NCBI GenBank assembly: GCA_019914945.1
Contig: CM034103.1
Coordinates: 744,001-808,000, forward strand
DNA from: Typha latifolia
Taxonomy: Eukaryota > Streptophyta > Magnoliopsida > Poales > Typhaceae
Direction: 5' to 3'
DNA length: 64,000 nucleotides
Position numbers and translations under genes: made by a program
Shown: one piece after another, positions 1 through 13,123 of the stretch
Layout: each line of letters begins with the position of its first letter
Numbering within the stretch: the stretch's first letter is position 1
The notes under the pieces: generated by a model
What the model saw: only the letters and a program-made list of their open reading frames with translations
The model's database searches: none
What the model was told of the DNA's origin: nothing

Positions 1-421
1 TTGGAATACCAGACTGTCCGTTTAATTCAAGTTAATTAACTAGTTTGTTTGGAGAATCTTAAATATGCTTAAAATGGCTTGATACTGATGTGCATATCCA
101 TTATTGGATCTCCTTATTTCATGTGGAGGCATTGTTGAGCATTTCTTCAAGTTTAAAGAGAAATTTGTTCAGCATCACAGAAACCAAGAAAATGATTAAT
201 TAAGGCATTTAATGGAAACACAGGCTTATTTGGCATAAAATGTGTAACCGATTTTACTGTAATCCTGTACTGGCTGTTGAGTTGACATATTGCGAAAAAG
301 TTTTAATGTAATAGGAAGAAATAATCTATGCTAATTTGTGGTTGTATATTTCTCTCAATTTCCTTTTTTTGCTTTTATGTGGTCTGCACCTTTTACCCTG
401 ATGTAAATGTATTTGCTACAG

Positions 422-2241
422 AACAGGGACACTGGTAAAAGGAGGAAGCCTGATGAACATTATACAGGGAAAAAACTAAAGGACATGAAGGTACTTTTTT
501 TGTTGTTGTTATATTGGATTTCTCTGTGCTTACAGTATATAATTGCTTGTGAATCTGTTTTACATCATTCAATCAGCTACTGCAGAAATTTAGCTCAAAT
601 GGTCCCATGAGTCAAGATTTGAATAGGGATTAGTCTATAAGATATATGTAGTACTTGTCTTTGATGAAATCTCTCGTCATTCCCTGATGGATTTTCATGT
701 TATCTTTTTCATAGTATTAAAAGGTCTTAGTACATAGTAGTTTTTTTGTCCTAAACTCTACTCCGCAACTTTAACTTCCTAATATAGGATGCTGTATTTG
801 TAATGATACAGTACCTGTTTTATGTTGATTTCAGGAAAAGATGGTGTCTTCTACTCCAACAGCTAACTGTCACATGGCTTCCTCCTCAAGCTATTTGGCT
901 CCTCATTCACTCATGATGCATCATTCTAAGCAAAACGATCTGGTTTCTAATGAAGGTTTGCGGTCATTCATTATGAAATGTTTTTGCTAGTTTTTTTTAT
1001 CTCTTAGACAGAGGATGTACTTGGTATGACGATAAGTTCTGTCTGTATTCAGGAGATCAGTGGTTCATGATTTTGAAACAATATATTTAAAAATGAGAGT
1101 ATTTTGTGCACAACTGCACATCTACTCTTCACAATTCCAACATGAATTTCTGTTAGACATTAATTGCTTGCATGTAATGAGCTTATATTACAGAGATGCA
1201 CTTATGACATCATCTGGTGAAAAGACAAACTTTCTAGGTAGTAAGCAATACTTTTGTTTGACATAATGAGAGATTAGCTAACAAGGTCTATGAAAAGTTT
1301 GCTCCTTCAATCTTTTAAATATGTTCATTTGATGTGTCATGTTAAACACTGGATTTTGATTTGAAATATGACCAGACTGAAAAAAACAAATTCATTTTCT
1401 TTGATATAAAGCACCTTATCTTTATTTCTTCGAGCCGATGTTTGATGAGAATGGTAATGTCACAGTAGGACAATATCTGCTTGCTTTATGTGGTCAATAA
1501 TGTACACAATTATTTGTACTGATTGTGAGTACCTGTTCTCATCATGTATCGTTTTTTTTTTTCTTGCTGTTCAAATAGTGCCTGTTGTAGACAGCATAAC
1601 GCAGCATCTTCTAAATGAAAATGAGCGGTTACTTAGCCAGATTGCAACAAATCTAGAAACATTGAAGGTGTGTATACCTATTCAAATGTTCTCTTGGAAC
1701 AACTTACCTGGATTACGTTGGGCAACAAAATTATTGAATTTCAAAATTAACTATATTCTTATCTTATGTTTATCGTTGGAGTTCCACTCGTTTGGTTAAT
1801 GTAGATGCAGGAGAACACGGACTTGTTCCTTCACACAAGTAACAACATCACAACAATTTTGAATAGGTATGTTTCTAACTATCAATCCTAATTGTTGTCG
1901 TGCTACTTGAAAAATTAGCAGTTAGCTAGTATAAATTTGTTGGGCATGGCAAATCCATGTGCAGAATGAGTCAGATGCCTGGGATAATGTGCCTGATGCC
2001 TCCTCTACCGGTTCATGTAAACGACGGATATCTAAGTTCTTTTTTGCAACTCAACAGAACGGTAAGATTCTCATGCTATCTAATTTGTTTGGAATGATTG
2101 TAAGATTCTCATTATATCATGGTCTGGTTTGTTGGTCTTCTTAAAGATATGGTTTACTATTAAGAAAAATGTTCAGATAGTTAAGACTGATATATAGTTT
2201 ATTTCTTTTGTGAAGGCTGCTACCTATGGTGCACCCAGTAA
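422..2241 (+). CDS. 3' part of an unrecognised conserved plant gene (5' end outside the window)
   Basis: I do not recognise the family with confidence. Seen directly: a chain of exons with good splice sites at 422-490, 835-955, 1194-1237, 1579-1667, 1805-1866, 1965-2061 and a last piece from 2216 ending in TAA at 2239-2241. From 1194 on the joins keep one frame and give a hydrophilic protein with a basic patch (KRRKPDEHYTGKK), a serine/histidine-rich stretch and a segment with MPGIM followed by MPPLPV. The 955-to-1194 join is out of phase by one base unless a small exon lies between; GAGATCA at 1053-1059 would repair it. The sequence looks nuclear and regulatory, with no membrane segment or signal peptide. 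The last exon (2216-2241) is the weakest part. The gene starts upstream of the window, so domains that would name it are missing. Confidence 0.5.
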
Positions 2242-3613
2242 TTCTCATTTGAAGCAAGAACCAAGATGCTGATTCCTTACCATAGGACAATGGTGGGCTC
2301 ATGTAATTAGATCTTATGCAGTAAGGTGGTGGGAGTTTTCTCCCTAATGTACAAACATCGTGGAGGAAGAACCCACTTCAGAACCAGAAGAGTATCCTAT
2401 ACTGATACATGCATCAAGCTGATGAGATGTTTTCTTGGAGTTTTGAGTTTCAAGCTGACTCTTCGCCCTCAGCCTCCAGTATGAAGCTTGAAGCCAAATG
2501 CTCACTGAAATGCAACTTGGAAATAGCTTTGATGCTTGCCAGTGATTAATTTATTCGCTCTGCTATAACACTAGGGGGGAAATAATACAACGATCAATTC
2601 GGTTTATATTATGAATTTAACCAGGGTGATTGTAAATATTGGACAGAAGTTCTCATTATTAGTTCACCGATTGCTTTCCGTTGGTTGTGCAATTTTTCGT
2701 CTACTTGGCTCTTTTTCTTGGTCTTGTAACTTGGTCGATTGTGGGTGAAACCAAACTCAAACTGATGAAGCTTGGCATTTATTTATTAGTTCATACCTCG
2801 AAAGTTGCAAGCTTGGAATTCGAAAAGAATTTTGCACCTTGCCGTGAATTATATCTTAGGTCTAATGTTGTGGAATATTGCAACAAGTGAACATCCGTTC
2901 TTTTTTTAAGAATAATGTTTGGTGGAGCTTCTCTGCTGGTATACATTTGAAGAGAATCAAGAAATATAAGAGGTCGCAAAACAACATAGAAGCATTAATA
3001 CAGCATAATAAAGTCAACTAACAAATGTATGAATACTTTTCCAGCAAGAAATAAAAGGAAAATAAAGAGAAAAGGATAGGAGATAATAAATACATTTTGA
3101 GTATATAACAAGGACAAGAGGCCAGTGCGATATTTGCAGTCATCAACAAAAGTTTCATGCCGTAAAAGAAAAGAATGCACATTTGCATGGGACTCTACTA
3201 TGAACAAGTCTTGACGTGTAAATAAACAGTATATTTGTTGCCAATCTGCGATAAACCAACAAAACCCAACCTCATCTAGGTCGCCATTCCAATAAGTACA
3301 TGCGATTGTCTAAAACACGACCATGTTACTAAAATTACAGAGTCCATTGGAAAAATAAATCATTTAGACCGTCATAAAGACTAGGGTGTTAAGACACACA
3401 GGCAAATGAAAAGCCACTCCAGTAACAACTCTGTTCAGCCACCACCAACCTGCAAGCCATATTTTTACAGTAAGAAGGAAGCAAACTTGGCATCACCACA
3501 ACACTGGACAAACTTCACAAGATAGAAGCCAGTAGTTTAGCAAACGATCCAGATTATATTCTCCTTCACATTTTGCTTTCACAATAGTCTCTCCTCAGAA
3601 AAGTTAAAGACTT
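2242..3613. other. Convergent intergenic region between two 3' ends
   Basis: The gene at the left edge and the minus-strand helicase converge here. The stretch should hold both 3' UTRs and polyadenylation signals. I see AT-rich sequence with no convincing coding exon on either strand; the short open frames are unsupported by codon bias or splice context. Confidence 0.5.
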
Positions 3614-6600
3614 TCAAATAAGATCAGCGACATTCATAGGCATTTCATCAATTTGTGTACTGTAATACTGCTCAATATCTCTTAGTATCCGGATGTCGTC
3701 CTTGCGCACAAAATTTATGGCCACACCCTGCAACATCCCAATAAGATAAATTCAGAGAAAGCACTTCAAGGAACATCATAATCATAGAAGTAGGCTTAGA
3801 AAGTGTAACCTATAGCATGAACAAGCATTCAAGTTGGAGTAGAAACTAAGGGAAAACTAAATTCCTTGATGTTCGGATTAAAAACAAGATAGTCAAGTGC
3901 CTAAATGCTCAGATTGTAAAAAAGCAGGGCAACATTGTGCTGTTTCTTCAGCCACAGAACACTACTTTCTTTCCAATTTCTTCCGGTAAAGGAATGTTAA
4001 ACACCCAGTTCTTCTTACAAACATCTATCCAAGAGAACATCAGTCATCAGTGGGTATCTGATTACTATCGAAGCAAACTTACTCCATCAATGGAAAAGTA
4101 AAAATATTGCGCAGCCAATTTCTGTAAAAAGAGGGCCTAACTTTCAAAAATGAAAGAAATTAATGGACTATTTGCAAACATCTAGTGTGCAAAGATCGAA
4201 ATGCTTGAAACATATCAAATTCATGTAATATCATACCAACTCAAGCAGACTGAGATAAATAAACTATTAGCGAGAATGAACATAAAGTAGCTTAATAAAA
4301 CCAACAAAAAAATGCTTCTCATGTAAAAAAGTACAACTAAATACCTTACGCCCAAAACGTCCTGAGCGACCTATGCGATGTATATAGAGTTCCCGATTGT
4401 TTGGAAGGTCATAGTTTATCACTAGAGAAACCTGGAAAAAGGAAAGAAAAGGAGAAAAAAGAAATGGTTAAATTTCCTGATAGAGGAGCATTAAACATAT
4501 ATGGTACATACTACATAAGAGACTAACAGAAATATGAAAGACTATCACCTTTTAGGAACTGGACAGAAAGGAGTAATGCAAAAGAACTTTCAGGAAGAAA
4601 TTGGATGCACTAAAATGCAAAATATAAAAACAATACTGGCTAGCTAAAAGTCTGTTGTAACTTGCCTGTTGAACATCAAGCCCCCGAGCCCATACGTCAG
4701 TTGTAATTAAAACACGAGTTGCACCTGACCTGAACTCGCCCATTATTGCATCTCGTTCCTTCTGAGGCATGTCACCGTGCATAGAAGATACTGTGAAATT
4801 ATTGCTACGCATTTTTTCAGTCAGCCAATCAACCTGTCAAAATAACAAATAATTCTTTGTTATATGGAACCATCATTTATTGCAGTTTCCACTTTCTAGA
4901 AAAGTTTTGCCATTAAATTGGAAATATGGAAACCAAATTATTAGACCAAAGGTTAGAACTATGTATTTCTCATAACTATGTATTGTGGATGAGAAGTACA
5001 GAAGTGATATAAATATATGATTTCACCTTTCTCTTTGTGTTGCAGAAAATAACAGCTTGGGTGATAGTGAGAGTGTCATAAAGATCGCATAATGTATCAA
5101 ACTTCCATTCTTCTCTCTCAACAGCAACGAAGAATTGTTTGATTCCCTGCATGAGAAAATATTGCACTGAAACAGCACAAACAGGGAACTTCAAAACAAT
5201 AAATAAGAACAGAGGATATATTTACCTCTAGGGTCAATTCATCACGCTTCACAAGTATCCTAACAGGATCAGTCATAAACTTTCCAGTAATCTCTAATAT
5301 TTCGTGAGGAAGAGTAGCAGATATCAGAACAACCTACAGAAACAAGTACAGATAGGCACATGTTATTTCTAATAATTAATGCCAACAAAAGCTCGTAATG
5401 ATGCATCAATACTGTATCAACTTCTCCACCTAGGCTCCCGAGAGAAACTACAGGGCAGATGGTTATTCTTAAAGGTCCCCAACATCCAAGCTGGTTTTCG
5501 GGGCATCAAGACCTGGATTAATTGACCAACTACTTTAGCCTCTTTTCTCTGCTATTGATACTTTGCAAAGATTTTCTGTGCTCACCATTTCTTTGTGTTG
5601 TTAAAGTATGGTTTGCTGCAGAGCAGCAGCACCACCCCAGCTGGGTGAAGTAATTGTCAGCAGCTGGTAGTTAACTTCAGAAGAATGTATTGTTTTCTCT
5701 GATAAATCTGCAGTATGTGTTGCAGTCTTTTCCTGTTTTTCTTGTTTTTTCAGTGATAGATCATCCAGACTTCTTCCTGACCTTGCGGCATGTGTCATGC
5801 ATAGGAACCAGCAGTCCAAGAAGAATATTGTTTCTTCTTTTGTGGTATAAATGCCATGTATCCTCCAAGGTAGTTAGCCCAGAGATAATGTGTTTAAGGT
5901 TTACACTGACGCAAGATCCAAACAACTCAAAATTTTCTACATACTACATGATAAATTGTCTTCAAAATATGGCAAACTCAAATTTAAAGAGTAAAAAGAC
6001 AAGTAAAACAAAAAGGAGAATAAATGACTATGCATTATATAAAATTGACATCCAACCAGGTCCATTGAATTAATGGTAATTGGCAACAGATTGAGTTCAT
6101 TAGCAAAACAGTAAGAGTAGGCATTAAAAGATTACATAACTTGAAGAAATGGATTGAGAACATGAAGCAGTTTACAGAGAGAACTGTAGGCTAACTTCCC
6201 GAAGAAAACAATAAGCTTAAGGAATTTTCCAATCAGATGCTAAACTATGGCCAACCTGAAAGAAATTATCTAGGGACAAATTGAAATGAGACCCTTCACT
6301 GGAATATAACGTAAAGAGCACTCATTAATATTCTGTCTCAAAAAACAGCACATGAATGTACATAAGTCGAAGGATGCTGAGAAGACGAATAGCACTAGAA
6401 AAGAGAGCAAGTACAGTGAAGAAAGAGGAATATGATATAGAATATGGTAAATTAAAGATGCGATAAGAGAACATGAGGGAGCAAATGTGCGAAATGCTTC
6501 AACGGAGAATGACAAATAGCACTATTGTTCCAACCCGAACAGAACTCTACTTGGTGTGTTACACCAAATAGGCATTTGATCAACCTAATCCAGATGTGTT

Positions 6601-8241
6601 CATGTCTTTTAAAACAAAAGACCAACTGACCAAGAATCAAGTTCCAAGAAAGTAGCGATACTATACCATATAAAAGTAAAGAAAAAAAGATGTCTGCAAG
6701 GTATATATTGCAAACGGCAGATAGATACAATATGGCTGCAAGAAAAGGGAAATTATTTAAAACTAAAACCTCTCTAGAAATGTATTGAGTGAACACGATC
6801 TGGAGTACTTCTTCCATGGAGTACTAGCTTTTTGGTGTGTTAAAAATTACAAGTTGAAATAACAGATAGGGAAACATAGTACATCAAGAAGAAAGCAGAA
6901 AAGAGAGTATTATGAGGCATGAAAAAAATCATACCTGAAGATCTGGTGGAAGATATCTGTATACATCATAAATCTGATCCTTAAATCCTCTGCTCAACAT
7001 CTCATCAGATTCATCCTATTCCAATGCCATAGAATTAGTCTGGGAGGATAATTTTAAATATTAATTTTCCAAAAAAAAGGAGTTGAAATGAAAACTAACA
7101 AGGATTAGGAGTTTAATAGCTCTTGTACGTAATGTCCTCCTCTTGATCATGTCACAGACTCTGCCTGGGGTTCCCGAGACAGCATGAACGCCATACTCCA
7201 GTTTTCTGATATCCTCGCCTATACTCTTCCCACCAATGCATGCATGAACTTGTACATTTATGTAGTCACCAATAGCCAATATTACTTTTTCAGTTTGTGA
7301 GGCAAGTTCTCTAGTGGGTGAGAGAATCAATGCTTGGACCCTGTTAAAGAAAGAAAAGGGAAAATTTACTGAGAATATTTAATTTACCAAAAGCTGAATG
7401 ATTTTGACCGTATAAGCTGAATCTCCCAATGAAATAAATTGAATCTTGCACCGAAAATATAAAAATTGTAAAATACAGATGCAAAAGATGTAAATGTAGC
7501 AAATGTCACTAGAAGGTCTAACTGACGGCTAAGGCTATTATGAGGTCCATCCACAAATTCATACTGTAAGAACACAATTTTCAACACAAATGGAGTCAAG
7601 GGCTGGCCCAAAGTCGTCAGTTGTTTGATCAGCATCTCCTCAGTCCACACCCCTATTTTACTTTAAACGCATGCTTCCAATAAACTCGCAAATTATAGTA
7701 TAACTAGTCAATTACCAAACAGACAGTTCAAGCAGAAGTCCAAGTTATTAGTACTTCCCGAAATCCCAAAGGTAACACCTTACGTTCCTCCAATTTTTGC
7801 AACTTAAATATAAACTAGGGTTTCCAAAACTTATCCCGCTAAGCAAATCAAAATCAAGTTTTTCTACAAAGAAGTTATACATTTAGCAAGAATATAACTA
7901 TATCAACACAGAAAAAGAGGAAAAGAAAACAAAGAGGTTCCATACTCTCGGCTAGTGGTATCAACCATCTGGCAAACCGTGAGAGCGATCATGGATGTCT
8001 TCCCCGTCCCGGACTGCGCCTGCGCGATCACGTCCCGGCCACTAATGATGGGGATTACGGCTCGCTGCTGGATCGCGGAGGGTTTCTCGAACCCGTACGC
8101 ATAGATCCCTCGGAGGAGGTCGTCGCGGATCCCCATCTGGTCGAAGCTAGTAATGACCTCCACCCCCGGGGTCGTCTCGAAGACCAGGGCCTCGTCATCC
8201 ACACCGCCGCGTCCCCGAGGACCCGCCGCCGTCGCCGCCAT
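3614..8241 (-). CDS. EIF4A3: eIF4A-III-type DEAD-box RNA helicase, exon junction complex core
   Basis: ATP-dependent RNA clamp of the exon junction complex, laid down on spliced mRNA in the nucleus and used in mRNA export and surveillance. Eight exons close exactly in frame: 7946-8241, 7100-7340, 6935-7015, 5226-5333, 5027-5146, 4666-4833, 4345-4431, 3614-3727, giving 404 aa, the usual length. Visible motifs: Q-motif region [10 protein letters not shown] (about 50-59), motif I AQSGTGKT (75-82), PTRELA, TPGR, motif II as DESD (180-183), SAT (211-213), and C-terminal ARGLD and [12 protein letters not shown] in place of DEAD fits plant eIF4A-III better than eIF4A-I. The protein ends in NVADLI as expected. 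The start is the ATG opening a GC-rich first exon that holds the Q motif and motif I. Intron 6 begins with GC instead of GT. A large intron (5334-6934) separates exons 3 and 4. Confidence 0.96.
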
Positions 8242-9196
8242 GTGAGAGGTGGGAAGAGAGCTCGCAGAAGAGCACGAACCTTACTAAGAGGATTGGAGGA
8301 AGCTTTCAAAGGCAGGGTAGGGCTGCTATTGAGTCCTCCCCCTTCTTGAAGTCGAAAATACAATACAGTAGACGTGTTTGGGGAAGCGAGTATTTCCAGC
8401 CAAAAAGACCATTATTTGGTTCGGTTGCTGGAAAATACGAGAGAGAAGTGAATGAAATTGGTAGTTTCTGGCACAATTATTAGAATCGGATAACTTTTAG
8501 TTCGGTTTTATTATTAGATTATAAATGCAATTGATTCGGTAAAGGCTGGTCGATCCAGTAATCCAACCAGTAGATGTAAACCAATTCTTTTGTTTTTAAC
8601 TTTTAATTTCTATTTTCACTTTTTTTTAATCAAACAATATAAAGTTTTTTTTTTAAAAAAAAAACCTCGCAGTTTTAATTCCAAATATAGAGTAAGAAGA
8701 TAGAGGAATAGAAAGTACAATAAAAGAAGTGTATTTTTGCAAAATTACAGCAATATAATTCACAATTTTCTTAAAACGAAGTTAGAGCTCCAATTGGTTT
8801 CAAATCATTCAATAAAAACCAAGATAAAGATGGTGCAAAAAGGCCATGCAAATGTCATGAAACAGATATTCCAATAACCTCTGATATATTCACCTTTCCT
8901 ACACCTACACCTACACAATTCGACATTAACTCTCCAATGATTTTTGCCTACTACAAATGTTCACTATTGAACTTTATATTCATTCAAATTTCATATACTA
9001 CAAAAAAAGGAAATAGATAACTAACAAGGATAGTTAGTTTATAAGCAAAACCTCGTATCCTCGAGTCATATGTGAAAACCATAAGACTGAGATGAGATTT
9101 ATATATAATCTTGAATCACGGTGTTCGAAGCTTTCTCACAACATAATACAAGATAATGGTTTGTGACTAACAAGCTGTATCAGTATGTTGATGTCT
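8242..9196. other. Upstream region of the helicase, AT-rich intergenic DNA
   Basis: This region must contain the 5' UTR and promoter of the minus-strand eIF4A-III gene near 8242-8400. Beyond that lies AT-rich sequence with T- and A-runs (for example around 8620-8670). I see no coding exon here. Confidence 0.4.
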
Positions 9197-10042
9197 TTAA
9201 GTGGTTTTTTCCACCCATCGCCAACAATAGTGTTGTTGAAAATCTGAAATGTCAACCAGAGCTTCAATCTGCAAGCAAACTTATATCATTGTTGAAAGTC
9301 AAACGAACTTTTGCATATTAAGAGTGCAAAGGATATAAGAAATTGCAGCAACCTTTTCTAAGAGCATTGACTGTAAGATGATTTCTGCTCTAAACGCACA
9401 AAACTTTTGCAGCAGAGAAATGTGATACTCCTCGAGATATCTTCTTGAAAGGTCATCATGCAAAAACTTAGTCCAAATCAAGTTGTAGAACCAAGCAGCA
9501 TCTCGTTGCAATCTGTAGTCATTCCTCCAGTGATTGAGGAAGGTCTGCCCAAAGGGATCCAACAGTCTTAGAACCACCAAACAAGTTTTCTTTGATTGAA
9601 TAAGTTGATAATGAAGGTCCTACTTATGTAAAATGAAGAATATCCATCCCTAAAGTGAAGCAGAGATAAAAATTTCAACAGCAACACAAATGAAAAATAA
9701 ATGTAAACTGATTTTATTTGACAAAAGAATAGATAAAGTTAGTGAAACATTGAGCGCCACAGAAATAAACGATATAATAAGAAATCAAACTTAAAATAGG
9801 AGCTGGAAAATACGGAAAGGAGAAGAACACTTACATACTTTTCTATAAGCATCAGAAGCATTGGACTATGACTTCTGTCAACTCCATTGCATTGTAACCC
9901 TGAAATTGTGAAAATCAAAGGGGTTAAGAAAGAAAGAATAAAGCTCCAGAAGTGAAGGGATACTTTTAGGTGAGAAATCCCAAACCTTGAACTCTGCGGA
10001 GGAAGTTCTCATAACCAGAAAGGGTACCTCCATATGGTATTC
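9197..10042 (-). pseudogene. Four-exon 3' gene fragment with no visible 5' end
   Basis: Four exons join in one open frame on the minus strand: 9986-10042, 9835-9899, 9353-9589 and 9197-9268, ending in TAA at 9197-9199. The encoded roughly 140-residue tail includes GGTLSGYENFLRRVQG, MLLMLIEKY and LLDPFGQTFLNHWRNDYRLQ and is rich in aromatic residues and leucine, so it reads as a folded helical protein. I cannot name the family. The first exon begins in phase and needs an upstream exon, but 10043-10325 shows none and the PPR gene follows directly. Either this is the surviving 3' end of a truncated or captured gene, or upstream exons lie beyond the PPR gene. The undamaged frame and splice sites argue for a recent origin or for continued expression. 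Confidence 0.5.
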
Positions 10043-10325
10043 CTATGTCAGAAATTTAACAAGTTTTCGGAGTAGATACATGCACCAGAGAACTTTGGAG
10101 GTTTGCTGCTATAAGAACTCACTCCTGGCAAATTTATATAAAGAGATAAAAGAGGTAGGAGAGAAAAAGATACAGCGACTTATTTCTTTTTTATTAAGAG
10201 AAACTAAGAAGAGTACTGCTGAAACCTGGAAAGAACCTTGTCTTCTAATATAGTGATGCAGTATACTCAGGCAGCTAGGTCTTCTCAGTGCTTACACAAA
10301 GTACTAACAGTCCAGTGATGCATAA

Positions 10326-13123
10326 CTACCCAGAGCTTTCCCATTCGTCAAGCAGGTCAGTTTTTTGTGGCCGTGGAGTTGGTATGCTTCCTTGACCCCA
10401 GCCTCTTTGAACTCGCTTCAGAACTTTCATAGCTATACCAGTCCCATCATCTCTGCAGATCAATAGGAGTTAACCACTTAAAGATAACATAGAAAACAAG
10501 GAAACCCTTTATTCCCCTCACAAATCTTTGTGGCCAGAGAATGGCCTCAGTAATTTAGGAAAAGTATAAGAGGAAATATAGAATAGTAAAACAAGTAATA
10601 CCTGTGCAAAAGAGTGCGCCAATCAGTTTCAAGATAAATGTCTTGCTTCTGTTTCCTATGTCTAGTTTTCAATTCACCACAATGAGCATGATAGACAGCA
10701 CTGGAGTCATCACCATGAGCTGCCATCTCCATCATCCTTTCTGATAGTTCATCAGCCTCATGCTTATTTCCTCTTTTTCCAAGTGCATCTATCACCGGCA
10801 TGAATGTTGCAGGATCAAACAGATAACCTTTACTAAGCATAGAATTTAGTAGGCTAAGGGCATGATCAACCTGATCTACTTTGCACAGTTCGTCGATTAG
10901 AAACTTATAAGGGAACCTCTCAATATAAAACCCTTTTTCAAAAGCAATTTCCAGCAACCCCTTAGCATTGGACAGTTTTCCACAAGTACAAAGTTCATTA
11001 CACATTAAGCTGTAAAGCACTTCCTTTTGGCCACATGTAGTCAGAGCACCATGAAAAATGCGGTGAGCTGCCTCAAAGTTGGAAGCCCTACAAAATGCCT
11101 TAATCAACAGGCTGAAAGAAGTTATATTAGGTACAATGCTATTTTGCAACATTTCTTCTAAAAGAGGAACAGCTTTGTTCATCATTCCTCCCTCACAAAG
11201 AGACTGAATCAAGTTATTGTAGGTCATCACATCAGGACGAATGCCTTTGCTTTTCATTGCATTTATCAACTTAAGGATTTCATCAATTTGTTGTTTACTT
11301 CTCAATCCCCATACCAACAGGTTATATGTTCTTGTTCCAGGAGTGCAACCTTTCTTCTCCATGTCTTTTAGAACCTTAAAAGCTGATGACATCTTTCCAT
11401 GCTTACAGAAACCATATATGAACATTTCATAGATAACAGAATCAGGAGTAATATTCTTCCCTGTCATCTCAAGTAATTTCCTCTTAGCTTCATCCAGCCT
11501 GCCCTCCTTGCACAAGCCACTAATCAAAATTGAATAGGTGATTCGGTCAGGTAAACATTTTCCAGTGTCATGTGCGTCATCCACTAGACCAAGGAATGAA
11601 TTTCCAAGCTCACCAAGGGCTGCACTTCCATACTGCCACATGCCATTGACGATGTCTATTGCCTTATCCAATTTCCCATTTTTACATAATCCATCAATCA
11701 CAATGTTGCAACTTACGATATCTAAGCCATATCCTTTCTCATTCATCTTTTCTAGTAATTTTTCTGCCTCCAATATCCTACCCTCTTTCCATAGACTGTG
11801 CAACAAGATATTACAGGTAAAAGAATTCGGAAAACATCCATCACTGACCATATCATGGAGAATCCTGTTGGCCCCAGAGAGATTCCCTTTAGCGCAATAC
11901 CCATGGAGTAAAGTAGTATATGTTACTGTATCAGGTGAGGTTCTACTATTTCTCATCAAGGCCGCCACTGACCTTGCATCAAACATCATCCCTTCCTTGC
12001 ACAACCCATTGATAACAATATTATATGAGTGAAGGTTAGGCTCCAAACCCTCACGTACCATTTCTTCCAACAGCTCTCGGGCCTCTAGCAATCTTCCATA
12101 CTTAACCAACCCCAACAACCATATATTATAACTCTCCGGCTTCGCTAAAAAGCCACTACCTTTCATCGACTCGACCAAAGCTCTAGCTTCCTCCACCATC
12201 CCTGATCTGCAAAATCCATCCAGCATTACATCAAATGTGACCTGATCTGGCCTCGGCAAACCCAACTCTTCATCCTCCTGCATGTCTCTAAATACCCTAT
12301 AACCCTCCAAAACCTTTCCCGCCTTACAAAGAGCGGAAATTCTTGAATTAAATGTCGCTACGTTTGGAACCAACCCTTCCTTCCTCATCCTCTCCACCAG
12401 CCTCTCAGCCTCATCAACCATCCCCTCCCTACAAAACCCAGATATCAAAGTATTATAAATAACCAAGTTTGGCTTAAAATCAACTCGTCCCATCTCATCC
12501 AAAAGCTCCAGAGCCTGATGACTCCGACCAGCTCGGGAATACCCACGGACCAATATCCCGAAACTGAACTCATTAGGCCGGCAACCCTTCACGCGCATTC
12601 TGTCGAGCACCAATCGGGCGTCGTCCAGCCGCCCAGAATCACATAGCGACCCCATCAAAATATTAAAAGTGTACGTCTCCATATGTATCCCGGACACTAG
12701 CATATCTTTATACAAGAATTCAACAAGTTCGAGGCGATTGGATTTGAGGGAGAGGTCTAAGAGGGAATTATACAAGCGGATGGGGGGAAGCGACGAAGGG
12801 AAGTGAGAGCGAAGGGAATGGAAGAAGGAGAGGGCTGGGTCTAAGAGGCCAGCATTGGAGGCGGCGAGGGAGGTGGAGGACAGATATAGGTGGGAAGAGG
12901 AGGCGGGGAGTCGAGGGAGGAGGACGAGGATGAGGCGGTGGAGATGGTCGAGCTCGGGGAGCATGCGCGCATCGGCGAGGAGGCGGGAGAGGAAAGAGAT
13001 GGAGGAGAGGGGAGGGGGAAGAGAGGTGGGGGAGGAGATGAGGTGCTTGAAGAGAAGCCATGCGAGAGAAGGGCGGTGGGCGTTGCGGTGGAGGATTTTT
13101 AACAAACAGATCTTGGGGGTCAT
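10326..13123 (-). CDS. P-class pentatricopeptide repeat protein (At2g17140-like)
   Basis: Predicted organellar RNA-binding protein. Two exons, 10602-13123 and 10326-10452, join at an AG|A arginine codon and give 882 aa; the join replaces an unrelated intron read-through tail. Tandem 35-residue PPR units run through most of the protein, with the usual signatures such as YNTLISGFCREGMVDEA, YNIVINGLCKEG and YSILISGLCKEGRLDEA; I estimate about 18-20 repeats. The N-terminus (MTPKICLLKILHRNAHRP) is basic, lacks acidic residues and resembles a mitochondrial presequence. There is no E, DYW or SMR domain; the short C-terminal exon encodes VLKRVQRGWGQGSIPTPRPQ and ends DEWESSG, which I associate with the Arabidopsis At2g17140 orthologue group. 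Its exact RNA target is unknown. The gene is divergent from the TIPIN gene, 254 bp away. Confidence 0.9.

Noticed and set aside
1405..1497. Open stretch reading APYLYFFEPMFDENGNVTVG as a possible exon
   Set aside because: Its phase does not fit between the neighbouring exons, which already join in frame without it.
5690..6073. 127-residue plus-strand open frame inside the eIF4A-III gene
   Set aside because: Lies in the large intron on the opposite strand, has no recognisable motif and AT-rich random composition.
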